Positions 1 through 7,985 of a stretch of DNA of 64,000 nucleotides are shown here, in pieces. Below the pieces are notes generated by a model. It saw only the letters and a program-made list of their open reading frames with translations, made no database searches and was not told where the DNA came from. Made by a program: the position numbers and the translations under genes. The DNA comes from Bacteroidales bacterium. Lineage in GTDB: Bacteria > Bacteroidota > Bacteroidia > Bacteroidales > Bacteroidaceae. The stretch covers positions 1 through 64,000 of the forward strand of contig SUXO01000001.1 in the NCBI GenBank assembly GCA_015060885.1, given 5' to 3'. Positions within the stretch are counted from its first letter, which is position 1; each line of letters starts with the position of its first letter.

Positions 1-365
1 TTTAAGAAGCAATTCACGAGCCGAGGCGTGAGCGACTATTTTTTCTCGTGTGCTGCGCCTTTTGCTTCTTTTCGTCTCACGAAAAGAAGAAGATAAAAAC
101 AATTCAATTGAGAGAAAGACTCACGGGCCACCGAGGATTTAGGAGTGAGAAAGTTTTATTCCCCCGACTTTTGCAGGTGAGCCGAATTTTCTCGCGTGCC
201 GGGCGTTTGGTTCTTTGCGCGACAAAGAACATCAAAGATATATTTCCAATGAGAGAATAACCGACAAATAACAACGAGAAGTCAAAAGCAAGAATGTTTA
301 GTATCGTATATAGTGAGTGCCCACACCTTTTTGCTACTGAGCCATTATTAAGGCTTGCAACCGCC
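1..365. other. Leading intergenic stretch with palindromes
   Basis: I support no gene here. The track ORFs (for example 48-260) are low-complexity and run through palindromes. Two perfect hairpins are visible: an 11-bp stem at 65-89 (CTTCTTTTCGT / ACGAAAAGAAG, 3-nt loop) and an 8-bp stem at 210-230 (GTTCTTTG / CAAAGAAC, 5-nt loop). They look like dispersed extragenic repeats; the second may help end transcription of the minus-strand gene that stops at 366. Nothing else is recognised. Confidence 0.5.
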
Positions 366-1478
366 TTACACTTTAAGGAAAATCTTCTTGCGGTAAAGGA
401 AGTAGAGCAACCCCCAACACACACCCACATAGCAGAGCCAATAGGCAAGCGGGTGCAATGAGGCGGGAAACGCATTTATAACCCCACCCAAAAGAGCGTT
501 AGTGGGTTGGTGGAAATCGACAAACCGCTGCAACAGATATATTGTAATGGAGTTCATACCAATCACACGGAAAAAGAGCGTCCAACCACGCCACTGCAAC
601 ACATCGACCACAAGATAGAAGAGTGCAAAAAGGGCAACCGACCAGCCACCTGCAAAGCAGACAAAAGAACTTGTCCACAGGTTCTTGTTTATGGGGAAGA
701 GCATATCCCACAACCACCCTGCAAGCAACAGCAGAGCTGCTGCGGCAAAGAGATAAAGCACCTTCCTGTAACCGCTCTGCACCTTTTTCGACATAACAAA
801 TTCACCTGTAAAGATACCCAGCAAGGCAGTCACCACGGCAGGCAAGGTCGAGAGTAGCCCTTCGGGGTCGTGTACGCCGTCGTGCAAAGTGCCCGGGAGC
901 AGCAGACGGTCGATGTAACCCACAAGGGAACCGCCCATTGAAAATGGAGAGAGCCCCTCGGAACCGGGAACGGGCACGCAGGCAAGCAAAGCCCAATAGC
1001 CAAGCAACAAAACAGCCGACAAGAGAGCCGACCACTTGCGGCCAACCCACACATACAAGAGGGCTGCAAACATCCAGGCCGAGCCTATGCGGCCAAGCAC
1101 CGAAGGGTAACGCATTGTTTCGAAATCGAACGACAGCAAACCGTTATAGACCATTCCCAAGAGAACAAGCATTGCGCCTCTGTAAAGAATCTTACGCGAA
1201 ATTACACAATTGCTCTTTCCCAAACTCCGTTGCTTTGCAAGCGAGAAGGGGAACGACACCCCGGCAAGGAAGAGGAACAATGGGAAGATGAGGTCGTAGA
1301 AGGTGAAACCGTCCCAGGCAACGTGATGCATCTGGGCTCCCCAACTACCAACTAACGTTCCGGGAAAGAGGGAGCAGAAGGCTATAAAAAGAGCATCGCC
1401 ACCCATAATAAAAAACATATCGAAACCACGAAGAGTGTCGAGCGACATAAGACGGTTGTTATTCTTCACATTCCCCAT
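366..1478 (-). CDS. DUF5009 / HGSNAT-like multi-pass acyltransferase family membrane protein
   Basis: Inner-membrane protein of about ten hydrophobic segments, 370 residues. The N-terminus carries the family pattern SLDTLRGFDMF followed by the WDGFTFYDLIFPLFLF stretch, typical of the heparan-alpha-glucosaminide N-acetyltransferase-like (DUF5009, NagX) family found in Bacteroidetes. Characterised relatives move acetyl groups from cytoplasmic acetyl-CoA across the membrane onto sugars; which sugar is used here cannot be told. The start ATG lies one base after the stop of the nitroreductase-like gene, so the two are very likely co-transcribed. Length is normal for the family and no break is seen. 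The family call is firm, the reaction is inferred. Confidence 0.82.
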   Translation of the reverse strand: MGNVKNNNRLMSLDTLRGFDMFFIMGGDALFIAFCSLFPGTLVGSWGAQMHHVAWDGFTFYDLIFPLFLFLAGVSFPFSLAKQRSLGKSNCVISRKILYRGAMLVLLGMVYNGLLSFDFETMRYPSVLGRIGSAWMFAALLYVWVGRKWSALLSAVLLLGYWALLACVPVPGSEGLSPFSMGGSLVGYIDRLLLPGTLHDGVHDPEGLLSTLPAVVTALLGIFTGEFVMSKKVQSGYRKVLYLFAAAALLLLAGWLWDMLFPINKNLWTSSFVCFAGGWSVALFALFYLVVDVLQWRGWTLFFRVIGMNSITIYLLQRFVDFHQPTNALLGGVINAFPASLHPLAYWLCYVGVCWGLLYFLYRKKIFLKV

Positions 1479-1479
1479 A

Positions 1480-2010
1480 TTACTGTATTATAAGATTATC
1501 GGATTCAACATCAACCTCAAAGCCCAACGAAGGCTCGGCACTGCGCCCCACTGCCATCACAAGCACGGGAGCAAACGGTAGCGAGAACTTTTCGACAAGC
1601 TCCTCCGGGTTAAAGCCGCTGACAAGCGAGGCCGAAAGACCTATTTCGGCAAGCTGCATAAACATCGCCTGCACCACCCTCCCCAACAGAAAACTGTCGC
1701 AGGGTGCTGTTGCCGCACAAACCATAATATAGCCATTGGCAACAGGAGTACACGATGCTGCGCCCAAGCAGGAGCGCAAAGCAACCGCATCGTCTGCCAC
1801 AAATAACTTGAATGAAAAGGCGGCAGTAACCTTTGCCGCGGCCGCCACTGCACGGCGCAACTGGTCGATGCGCACTTCGTAATCACCGAAGGCTGCACAC
1901 TGCCCGCTACACTTGTCGAGCAGATGAGCCACGCCACCCTTTGCCTTTACAGGGGCCGCCACACGCGCTTTGTGCTGCTCCATCTTCTTTTCCAAATAGT
2001 TGTCGGCCAT
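1480..2010 (-). CDS. Nitroreductase-like flavoprotein (short)
   Basis: 176 residues if started at the ATG at 2010 (MADNYLEKK). The longer track ORF reads backwards through a terminator and into tRNA-Cys, so its first 32 codons are rejected. The layout is that of the nitroreductase/FMN-oxidoreductase fold: a central helix with QAMFMQLAEIGL, then a GL..S..G turn, an E-L + P segment and a closing PVLVMAVGRS strand. Such proteins reduce nitro or quinone compounds with NAD(P)H. The protein is shorter than classical nitroreductases (about 200-220 residues) and I cannot point to all FMN ligands, so the substrate is unknown. It probably shares a transcript with the DUF5009 gene downstream. Confidence 0.62.
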   Translation of the reverse strand: MADNYLEKKMEQHKARVAAPVKAKGGVAHLLDKCSGQCAAFGDYEVRIDQLRRAVAAAAKVTAAFSFKLFVADDAVALRSCLGAASCTPVANGYIMVCAATAPCDSFLLGRVVQAMFMQLAEIGLSASLVSGFNPEELVEKFSLPFAPVLVMAVGRSAEPSLGFEVDVESDNLIIQ

Positions 2011-2031
2011 AGTGTTTCTTATAAAGGAAAT

Positions 2032-2058
2032 AAAAAAAGCACCGTTAACACGGTGCTT
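2032..2058 (-). terminator. Rho-independent terminator after tRNA-Cys
   Basis: On the minus strand AAGCACCGT pairs with ACGGTGCTT around a 4-nt loop and is followed by seven T. It lies 3 bp beyond the tRNA-Cys 3' end and 22 bp before the nitroreductase-like ATG, so it should end the tRNA transcript; the downstream gene would need leak-through or its own promoter. Confidence 0.85.
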
Positions 2059-2060
2059 CG

Positions 2061-2132
2061 AGGTACCTGGCGGATTCGAACCGCCGTACATGGTTTTGCA
2101 GACCACTGACTAAGCCACTCATCCAAGGTACC
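2061..2132 (-). tRNA. tRNA-Cys (GCA)
   Basis: 72-nt cloverleaf on the minus strand. The acceptor stem GGTACCT pairs with AGGTACC, the anticodon stem GTGGT with ACCAT around loop CTGCAAA (anticodon GCA), and the T arm reads GGCGG-TTCGAAT-CCGCC. The discriminator base is U, the known identity element for cysteine. CCA is not encoded. A Bacteroidetes-type promoter lies upstream and a T-tailed hairpin follows. Confidence 0.97.
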
Positions 2133-2156
2133 GGTTGCAATTGGATTTTGCACCGG

Positions 2157-2188
2157 CAAAGGTATAACTATTTTTCATAAACGACAAA
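2157..2188 (-). promoter_or_regulatory. Bacteroidetes-type promoter of tRNA-Cys
   Basis: Reading the minus strand: TTTG (2188-2185), a 20-bp spacer, then TACCTTTG (2164-2157). This matches the -33/-7 consensus of the Bacteroidetes primary sigma factor exactly. The -7 box is 25 bp from the tRNA 5' end. Confidence 0.8.
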
Positions 2189-2259
2189 TAAAGAGCCTAT
2201 TTTTTGCTTATAAGAACCACCTTTTTAGTAAAAAAAACAAAAATATAAAGTTTATGACC

Positions 2260-2267
2260 TATCTTCG
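2260..2267 (+). promoter_or_regulatory. Probable -7 box of tilS
   Basis: TATCTTCG, 7 of 8 to TAnnTTTG, ends 7 bp before the tilS ATG, implying a very short or absent leader. No clear TTTG is seen at -33. It is divergent from the tRNA-Cys promoter 70-100 bp away. Confidence 0.45.
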
Positions 2268-2274
2268 CGGATAA

Positions 2275-3597
2275 ATGCAGTATATGATACACAAGGTCGC
2301 AAAATACATACAGCAGAAGGAGTTGATGAGCGAGGGGGCAAAAGTCCTCGTTGCCATCAGTGGCGGAGCCGATTCCGTCGCTCTTTTGATTGTGTTGAAG
2401 AGGCTCGGATACGATTGCGAGGCCCTGCACTGCAATTTCCACCTACGCGGCGATGAGAGCATGCGCGACGAGATGTTTGTACGCGACCTGTGCAAGAGGG
2501 AAAGAGTAAAACTCACGGTGGTCCATTTCGACACCGCAGCATACGCCGCCGAAAAGGGGATTTCAATTGAGATGGCCGCACGCGAACAACGCTACGAAGC
2601 CTTTGAAAGCCACCGCAAAGAGTGCGGAGCGACCGCCATTGCCGTGGCTCACCACCGCAACGACAGTGCCGAAACGATGTTGCTGAACATTGTGCGCGGC
2701 ACAGGACTGAAAGGGTTGCACGGCATACAGCCCAAGAACGGGTATGTTGTGAGGCCCTTGCTTTGCGTGGAGCGCAACGAGATTGTGGAGTACCTGAAAT
2801 GGCGTGGAACCGGATATGTCACCGACAGCACCAACCTCGAAAGCGAATTCACCCGCAACAGGATACGCCTGCAAATAATTCCGCTGCTGCAAGAGATTAA
2901 CCCATCGATAATAGAGAGCCTTGCCGCAACCGCCGAACGGCTGGGAGAGGCCGAAAAGGTATATGCAAAAGGGATCGAAGAGGGAATTGCAAGAGTGAAG
3001 AACGGCAATATTATAGAATTAGCGGCCCTTGAACGCGAACCGTCGCCCCAAGCCCTGCTCCACGAAATATTGCGGCCCATAGGCTTCAATGGTTCACAGG
3101 TAAACGACATTCTGCAATCGATGGATGGGGAGAGCGGGCGCACCTTCACCGGCAAGCATTGGCAGGTGGTGAAAGACCGTACCGCACTCATAATTACACC
3201 AAACGAGGATTGCAGCATAAATGCCGAACTGCCCTGCAACGGCACAGTGGAAACAGCGCACGGCAGGCTATTATGCACAACTGCGGAATTCAGCGGCACC
3301 ATTGAGCGCAAGAAGGAGATTGCAACCATAGACTGCGGCAAGGTGCAGATGCCGCTCACGCTGCGCAACCGCGAGGAGGGCGACCGTTTCACTCCGTTCG
3401 GTATGCGTGGCAGCAAACTCGTGAGCGACTACCTCACCGACCGCAAAAAGAGCCTCATCGACAAACAACGGCAACTGGTTGTTACCGATGCCACCGGGAA
3501 AATTGTGTGGCTTGTGGGAGAGAGATTGGCTGCCTGCGGTGCTGTCGATGACAGCACAAAGAGCGTTATGCGCATCGAATGGCAGGAAAGGGAATAG
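2275..3597 (+). CDS. tilS: tRNA(Ile)-lysidine synthetase TilS
   Basis: Cytoplasmic N-type ATP pyrophosphatase that attaches lysine to C34 of tRNA-Ile(CAU), changing its reading from AUG to AUA. The PP-loop VAISGGADSVAL is at residues 26-37, followed by the LHCNFHLRGDES and AVAHHRNDSAETML segments typical of TilS. The C-terminal third (LRNREEGDRFTPFGMRG and following) is the TilS C-terminal domain. At 440 residues it is full length. It is monocistronic: tRNA-Cys diverges upstream and a repeat block follows. The gene is essential in bacteria studied. Confidence 0.95.
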   Translation: MQYMIHKVAKYIQQKELMSEGAKVLVAISGGADSVALLIVLKRLGYDCEALHCNFHLRGDESMRDEMFVRDLCKRERVKLTVVHFDTAAYAAEKGISIEMAAREQRYEAFESHRKECGATAIAVAHHRNDSAETMLLNIVRGTGLKGLHGIQPKNGYVVRPLLCVERNEIVEYLKWRGTGYVTDSTNLESEFTRNRIRLQIIPLLQEINPSIIESLAATAERLGEAEKVYAKGIEEGIARVKNGNIIELAALEREPSPQALLHEILRPIGFNGSQVNDILQSMDGESGRTFTGKHWQVVKDRTALIITPNEDCSINAELPCNGTVETAHGRLLCTTAEFSGTIERKKEIATIDCGKVQMPLTLRNREEGDRFTPFGMRGSKLVSDYLTDRKKSLIDKQRQLVVTDATGKIVWLVGERLAACGAVDDSTKSVMRIEWQERE

Positions 3598-3638
3598 CCA
3601 TAAAAAGGAGTTTTTAGACAAAAGAACAAAAAGACAAA

Positions 3639-3781
3639 AAACAAACGCGCAATGTAGGGGCAGACCGGTGTGTCTGCCCGAAAAGGAAACGCAAACAAAA
3701 GTAATTAAAGACTCCTCCACCGCAAGCGGTCCCCTCCTCTAACGGAGGAGGAGTAATAAAACTCTCCCTATTTTAGAGGGA
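3639..3781. repeat. Compound extragenic repeat unit, copy 1
   Basis: Begins near CGCGCAATGTAGGGGCAGAC, with the palindrome GGGCAGAC / GTCTGCCC, then a variable spacer, then ACTCCTCCACCGCAAGCGG, the inverted arms CTCCTC / GAGGAG, and AACTCTCCC with TAGAGGGA. The same arrangement recurs 348 bp downstream. It is non-coding and resembles dispersed repeats of gut Bacteroidales. Confidence 0.75.
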
Positions 3782-3985
3782 GTACCCGTAGGGGGAGGGA
3801 GTTTGTTTCCTTGCTTGTAATTATTTTGGTGATTATATACAATTTTACATTAACAGAAAACTGACAACAAACGTGTCATTCTCGAACGTATGTGAGAGTC
3901 TTTCTTGGAACTACTTTTAGATTTCTCGTCGCTCCGCTCCCACGAAATGACAAAGTGAAGCAAAAACAAAGTTCCTCCACCGACA

Positions 3986-4124
3986 AAAGCAAACGCGCAA
4001 TGTAGGGGCAGACCGATGTGTCTGCCCGGATACACAAGCAAGAGGAAGAAATACTCCTCCACCGCAAGCGGTCCCCCTCCTCTCACGGAGGAGGAGTAAT
4101 AAAACTCTCCCTATTTTAGAGGGA
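3986..4124. repeat. Compound extragenic repeat unit, copy 2
   Basis: Direct repeat of copy 1 with almost identical ends and a diverged middle of about 30 bp. The palindrome loop differs by one base (GATGT for GGTGT). The duplication looks like tandem amplification of an extragenic element, or two separate insertions of it. Confidence 0.75.
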
Positions 4125-4367
4125 CGATGCGGTACCATAGCATCGTTTGCGACGACGAAACATTTATGTTTCCAAAGGAGTGCCGAAACGCAGTGAAGGG
4201 CCTCAAAGCCGGGAGGGAGTTCCCAAGAGGAGGAGTTTGAAAGGCAAGTAATAACTGTCCCGCTTGTAGAGGGACAGTTGTTTTTGTTGTTTTTGCTTTG
4301 CCTGTGTGTTTTTGGGCGCACACACCGGTGCGCCCCTACGGCAATCCTGATTAAGGGCACTATAACA

Positions 4368-4394
4368 ATAAATCCCGGCAGAACCGGGATTTAT
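4368..4394 (-). other. Hairpin directly downstream of VP2 (DGR target hairpin or terminator)
   Basis: Perfect 11-bp stem ATAAATCCCGG / CCGGGATTTAT with a 5-nt loop, starting 7 bp after the VP2 stop codon. The VP1 gene has a perfect 10-bp stem with a 5-nt loop at the same place. In the Bordetella phage DGR a hairpin just downstream of the variable region is needed for efficient homing, so this may be a target-recognition element. A plain terminator is the alternative, although no long T tract follows. Confidence 0.6.
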
Positions 4395-4401
4395 GGGTTG
4401 T

Positions 4402-5460
4402 TTACGGGCAAACAGGGCGCACCGAGTAGCCGAAGGAGCGTTTGTCGTTGTACCACTCGAAGTAGCCGCTGTAGAAGTACAGGTAGTAAGCGTAGTAGCT
4501 GCGGCTGCTGCACAACGAACTCGACCAATAGTAGCCGCTGGTGCCTCCCGTACCGCCGCGGTAGCCCGCAGCGGGCAGGAAGATGCTGTTGCCATTGGGG
4601 CCGGTTACACGGTAACCCTCTACGCCGTTAAGAGTAGTCCAAGTCCAAGTGCAGTTGTTTATGAGTTCTCGTTGTTCTTCGTCGGTAGGCATTCGCCAAC
4701 TGCCGCCCCATTTAACGCTGGCTACATCGTCACCTGCTTCAAGGGTGGTTTTGTTGTCCACGGTGCCGTAACTGCTGCTTGTGCAGTATTTGGTCATCGA
4801 GTTAAAAGTGCCATTGCAATATTTATAGGTGCTCCATGAGTAGTCGCTCTTCTCCTCTGTTTCGCCCCAAGCGTAGTAACCGCCATACTCTTCGGGCTTT
4901 GTGGCACCCACATTGCACGAGGCCCATTTAAGTCCACTGGGCAAGCCGAGGTCAACAGCGCGTGAGTCGGTGGTAGGGGTGTCATCGTCGCTGTCGGGGT
5001 TCAGTATTATATTCACAACCTCGGTTACGTCGGCCACATCAACAGTGCCGTCACCATCGACATCGCCTTTCTTGCCTGCGGTTTCGGGGATTGTGATGGT
5101 GGCGTTGATTATCTTTGCCTGGTCGCTGCCGCTACTGCCACCATAGTCTTTGGTGTATTGGGCTACAAAGGTATAGACGCCGCTTTCGGTGAATTCGTGG
5201 GTGTAGGTGCCGCTGGCGGTTCCGCTCTTTTTAAGGATTTGGGTGCCGTCGAGGGTAACAATGAGCCAATCGTAATTGCTCTCGCTGCTTACGCTCCAAT
5301 CGAAAGTAAAAGTACAACCGGCGAAAGCACATATACCATAGCTGTTCTGTGAACTGCTGTTGTTGGTGCCGCCGTTGGTGGAGGTCCAGTCCTTGAAGGT
5401 CTGTGCACCGGCTGCAACAGTGAGCAGTAGGGCGGTTAAAAACAGGTAAATCTTTTTCAT
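4402..5460 (-). CDS. VP2: exported DGR target protein with dockerin-like and C-type-lectin-like domains (remote target)
   Basis: 352 residues. It has a signal peptide (MKKIYLFLTALLLTVAAGAQ), a beta-rich N-terminal domain (about 22-126), a dockerin/EF-hand-like calcium motif GDVDGDGTVDVADVTE (about 132-147), and a FISUMP/C-type-lectin-like domain (about 168-352) with VDLGLPSGLKWASCNVGA and WRMPTDEEQ. The last 56 residues are the variable region. It is a close paralogue of VP1 near 55 kb, nearly identical before the dockerin motif. Most differences from the DGR template fall at template adenines, so it looks like a second target served in trans. It starts 40 bp after the rlmB stop with no obvious promoter and may be transcribed by read-through. 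The ligand is unknown. Confidence 0.85.
   Translation of the reverse strand: MKKIYLFLTALLLTVAAGAQTFKDWTSTNGGTNNSSSQNSYGICAFAGCTFTFDWSVSSESNYDWLIVTLDGTQILKKSGTASGTYTHEFTESGVYTFVAQYTKDYGGSSGSDQAKIINATITIPETAGKKGDVDGDGTVDVADVTEVVNIILNPDSDDDTPTTDSRAVDLGLPSGLKWASCNVGATKPEEYGGYYAWGETEEKSDYSWSTYKYCNGTFNSMTKYCTSSSYGTVDNKTTLEAGDDVASVKWGGSWRMPTDEEQRELINNCTWTWTTLNGVEGYRVTGPNGNSIFLPAAGYRGGTGGTSGYYWSSSLCSSRSYYAYYLYFYSGYFEWYNDKRSFGYSVRPVCP
4413..4579 (-). repeat. Variable region VR2 in VP2
   Basis: C-terminal segment of VP2 homologous to the DGR template repeat at 53105-53291. In the first 130 aligned bases I count 24 substitutions, 20 at template adenines and 4 at other bases; towards the 5' side VR2 is 12 bp (4 codons) shorter than the template. 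Both share the anchor CCTGCCCGCTGCGGGCTACC at the 5' end. The non-adenine changes suggest older divergence than VR1 or a slightly different ancestral template. Confidence 0.8.
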
Positions 5461-5500
5461 AGCTTTGTGTTTTATTTATTGGTTATTCCTATGATGAAAA

Positions 5501-6244
5501 TCACTCGACCAAGTGACGCTGGCGCACTGCCTCGTAGAGGATTACACCGGTTGCCACCGATACATTGAGCGATTCAATGTTACCGAACTGGGGAATGGAC
5601 ACCCACTCGTCGCACAAGGCAAGGTGCTCGTGAGGGATACCTGTATCCTCGGCACCCATAACAACACACACGGGCTCGTTATATGTTGCCTGGGTGTAGT
5701 TTATTTTGCCCTTCTCGGTGGCACATACCACACGCACGCCCGAAGCCTTCAAGTACTTCAACACCTCGGTTATGTTCTTCTCGCGGCACACAGGCAGGGT
5801 GTGCAGGGCTCCGGCCGATGTCTTTACCGCATCGGCATTCACGGTAACGCTGTTGTGAGCCGGGATTATTATGGCATCGACACCGGCACAGTCGCAGGTG
5901 CGGGCAATGGAGCCGAAGTTACGCACGTCGGTAATTCCGTCGAGCAGCACAAGGAAGGGAACCTTGCCCTCTTCGTAGAGCGTGGGCACAAGCATATCGA
6001 CACGGGCATACTCCACTGCCGACATAAAGGCTATTACCCCCTGGTGGTTCTTGCGGGTTATGCGGTTGAGTTTCTCCACCGGCACACGCACCACAGGTAT
6101 GGTGCTGCCTTTGAGCGCGCCGAAGAGTTCACGCGACAACTCGCTCTGTATATCACGCTTTACCAGAATCTTATCAATCTCCTTACCGGCCTCCAAGGCC
6201 TCCAACACGGCGCGTACGCCGAATATCATTTCGTTCTTTACCAT
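5501..6244 (-). CDS. rlmB: 23S rRNA 2'-O-ribose methyltransferase RlmB (SpoU/TrmH family)
   Basis: SPOUT-fold methyltransferase, 247 residues, the RlmB/TrmH subgroup expected to methylate a guanosine ribose in 23S rRNA (G2251 in E. coli). An N-terminal substrate-binding domain (IFGVRAVLEALEAGKEIDKI) precedes the SpoU motifs: LLDGITDVRNFGSIART, VVMGAEDTGIP and SLNVSVATGVILYE, which form the knotted AdoMet pocket. The ATG lies 3 bp after the recN stop, so it belongs to the dnaN-recN run. The exact nucleotide modified is by homology only. Confidence 0.9.
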   Translation of the reverse strand: MVKNEMIFGVRAVLEALEAGKEIDKILVKRDIQSELSRELFGALKGSTIPVVRVPVEKLNRITRKNHQGVIAFMSAVEYARVDMLVPTLYEEGKVPFLVLLDGITDVRNFGSIARTCDCAGVDAIIIPAHNSVTVNADAVKTSAGALHTLPVCREKNITEVLKYLKASGVRVVCATEKGKINYTQATYNEPVCVVMGAEDTGIPHEHLALCDEWVSIPQFGNIESLNVSVATGVILYEAVRQRHLVE

Positions 6245-6247
6245 AAT

Positions 6248-7915
6248 CTATTTTTGTGACAGCAGAAGGGCGGCATTGTCGAGAGCAGCATCGGTGAGCA
6301 CCTCGCCACTCATCATCTGCGCAATTTCACGCACTCGCTCTTCACGCCCAAGTTCAATAATATGTGTATGTGTACCCTTCTCGCTCTCCTCTTTGAACAC
6401 CTTGTAATGCGACGCACCCAGGGCTGCCACCTGTGGCAGGTGGGTGATGCTTATCACCTGATGGCGGGCACTGCCCATCTGTTGCATAAGCCGGCCCATA
6501 CGCTCGGCAAGCACGCCCGAAATACCGGTGTCTATCTCGTCGAATATGAGTGTAGGCTGGTCGAGGTTTGTGGCTATGAGCGATTTGAGCGCAAGCATAA
6601 CGCGTGCCATTTCGCCGCCCGATGCAACAGTGGCAAGGGGTTGCGGTGCGCTTATGCTGTTGGCCGAGAAGAGGAAAGTAACCTCGTCGCCACCCAGGGA
6701 AGAGAGGGAGGCAAGGGGTGTTATGCTCACCTCGAAACGTATCATAGGCATACCAAGATTCACAAGCACAGCCACAATGTTCTGTTGCAGTTCCTTTGCG
6801 GCAGTTGTGCGCGCCTCGGTGAGTTGCGCGGCCAAAGCCGTGACCTTTTTATGCTGTACGGCGCAACGCTTCTCGGCCTGCTGCAATTCCCAGTCGCCAT
6901 TGTCTATGTGGTCGAGCTTTTCGCGATAGGAGTCGCGCAAGGCTATGAGCTCCTCGACCGAAGATACCTTATGCTTGGTTTGCAGGCTGTAAATGAGTGC
7001 CAGACGCCTGTCGACATATTCCAGACGGTCGGGGGCCGACTGCACGCTTTCGGCGCGCCTGCGCAGTTCGTCGCAACAATCTTTAAGTTCTATGAAATTG
7101 CTGTCAAGACGCTCTGAAAGTTCCCCTGCCGATGCATAGTGACCGGCCACACGCGACAGGGCAACAACGCCCTCGCGCAAGGATTGAAGAAGGCTTGTTC
7201 CCTCGCCTCCCTCAATGGCAGTGTAGGCGGTGTAGAGCGCGGCACGTATATCCTCGGCGTGGGAGAGTTCCTGCTGCTCCTGCTCCAACTGCTCCTGCTC
7301 ATTGCTGCTCAACGCGGCACTGTCGAGTTCGTCGAACTGGAAACGCAGCCACTCCTCGTCGCGGCGGCTCTTCTCTATTTCGGCACGCAAGGCTTCGACC
7401 TCCTTCTGTACAGCCACATAGGCTGCATACTCTTCTTTATATGATGCAAGCAACGAAGCATCGTGAGCCATAATATCGAGCACATTCAGCTGGTAGTTCC
7501 TGTTGCAGAGCAACAGGTTCTGGTGCTGCGAATGAATATCGATGAGGCGGCCGCCAAGCTCTTTAAGCACTGCTGCCGACACCGGCGTGTCGTTTATGAA
7601 CGCTCTGCTGCGGCCCGACGAGGAGATTTCACGCCTTATTATACAGTCGTCGGCACAATATTCGAGGTCGTTCTCCTCGAAGAATGGCTGCAACGAAAAG
7701 GATGATATGTCGAAATGCCCCTCGATGATGCAACGGTCGGCACCTTCGCGTATGGATTTGGTGTCGGAACGCTGCCCCAGCATTATGGCTATCGCACCCA
7801 GAAAGACCGACTTTCCGGCACCGGTTTCTCCCGTAATCACGGAGAGGCCCGGCGAGAAATCGACCTCGATACTCTCGACAAGTGCGAAATTGCGTATTAT
7901 AATTGATTTAAGCAT
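6248..7915 (-). CDS. recN: DNA repair ATPase RecN
   Basis: SMC-like protein of 555 residues acting in recombinational repair of double-strand breaks. The Walker A motif GETGAGKS sits at about residues 30-37, two long coiled-coil arms span about 150-370 (Glu/Arg/Gln-rich heptads), and the C-terminal half holds the ABC signature SGGEMARVMLAL, Walker B TLIFDEIDTGISG and the late ITHLPQVAA histidine switch. Length and order match RecN. It is translated between the CoaBC fusion gene and rlmB. No SOS box could be assigned, as Bacteroidetes LexA sites are poorly defined. Confidence 0.95.
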   Translation of the reverse strand: MLKSIIIRNFALVESIEVDFSPGLSVITGETGAGKSVFLGAIAIMLGQRSDTKSIREGADRCIIEGHFDISSFSLQPFFEENDLEYCADDCIIRREISSSGRSRAFINDTPVSAAVLKELGGRLIDIHSQHQNLLLCNRNYQLNVLDIMAHDASLLASYKEEYAAYVAVQKEVEALRAEIEKSRRDEEWLRFQFDELDSAALSSNEQEQLEQEQQELSHAEDIRAALYTAYTAIEGGEGTSLLQSLREGVVALSRVAGHYASAGELSERLDSNFIELKDCCDELRRRAESVQSAPDRLEYVDRRLALIYSLQTKHKVSSVEELIALRDSYREKLDHIDNGDWELQQAEKRCAVQHKKVTALAAQLTEARTTAAKELQQNIVAVLVNLGMPMIRFEVSITPLASLSSLGGDEVTFLFSANSISAPQPLATVASGGEMARVMLALKSLIATNLDQPTLIFDEIDTGISGVLAERMGRLMQQMGSARHQVISITHLPQVAALGASHYKVFKEESEKGTHTHIIELGREERVREIAQMMSGEVLTDAALDNAALLLSQK

Positions 7916-7985
7916 TTAAGGCAAGTTCTATAAATTACGTAAAAACAGGAAGCGTTTGAACGGCAACGCAGCGTAGGATATATTA

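Larger units (their letters stand above)
3598..4401. repeat. Intergenic block of extragenic palindromic repeats
   Basis: About 800 bp with no supported gene between tilS and VP2 (tail to tail). It holds two copies of a compound unit (listed separately), a palindrome GGGCGCAC...GTGCGCCC at 4314-4335, a TCGCTCCGCTC-type repeat at 3922-3957, and a hairpin AACTGTCCC / GGGACAGTT near 4252-4276. The same palindrome families recur near 56.1 kb upstream of VP1. Track ORFs here are translations of the repeats. Confidence 0.8.

Noticed and set aside
2011-2106. N-terminal 32 codons of the track ORF 1480-2106
   Set aside because: They lie inside the tRNA-Cys gene and its terminator; the ATG at 2010 gives a normal start.
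5513-6259. 248-aa plus-strand ORF opposite rlmB
   Set aside because: It is antisense to a clear SPOUT methyltransferase and shows no motif of its own.
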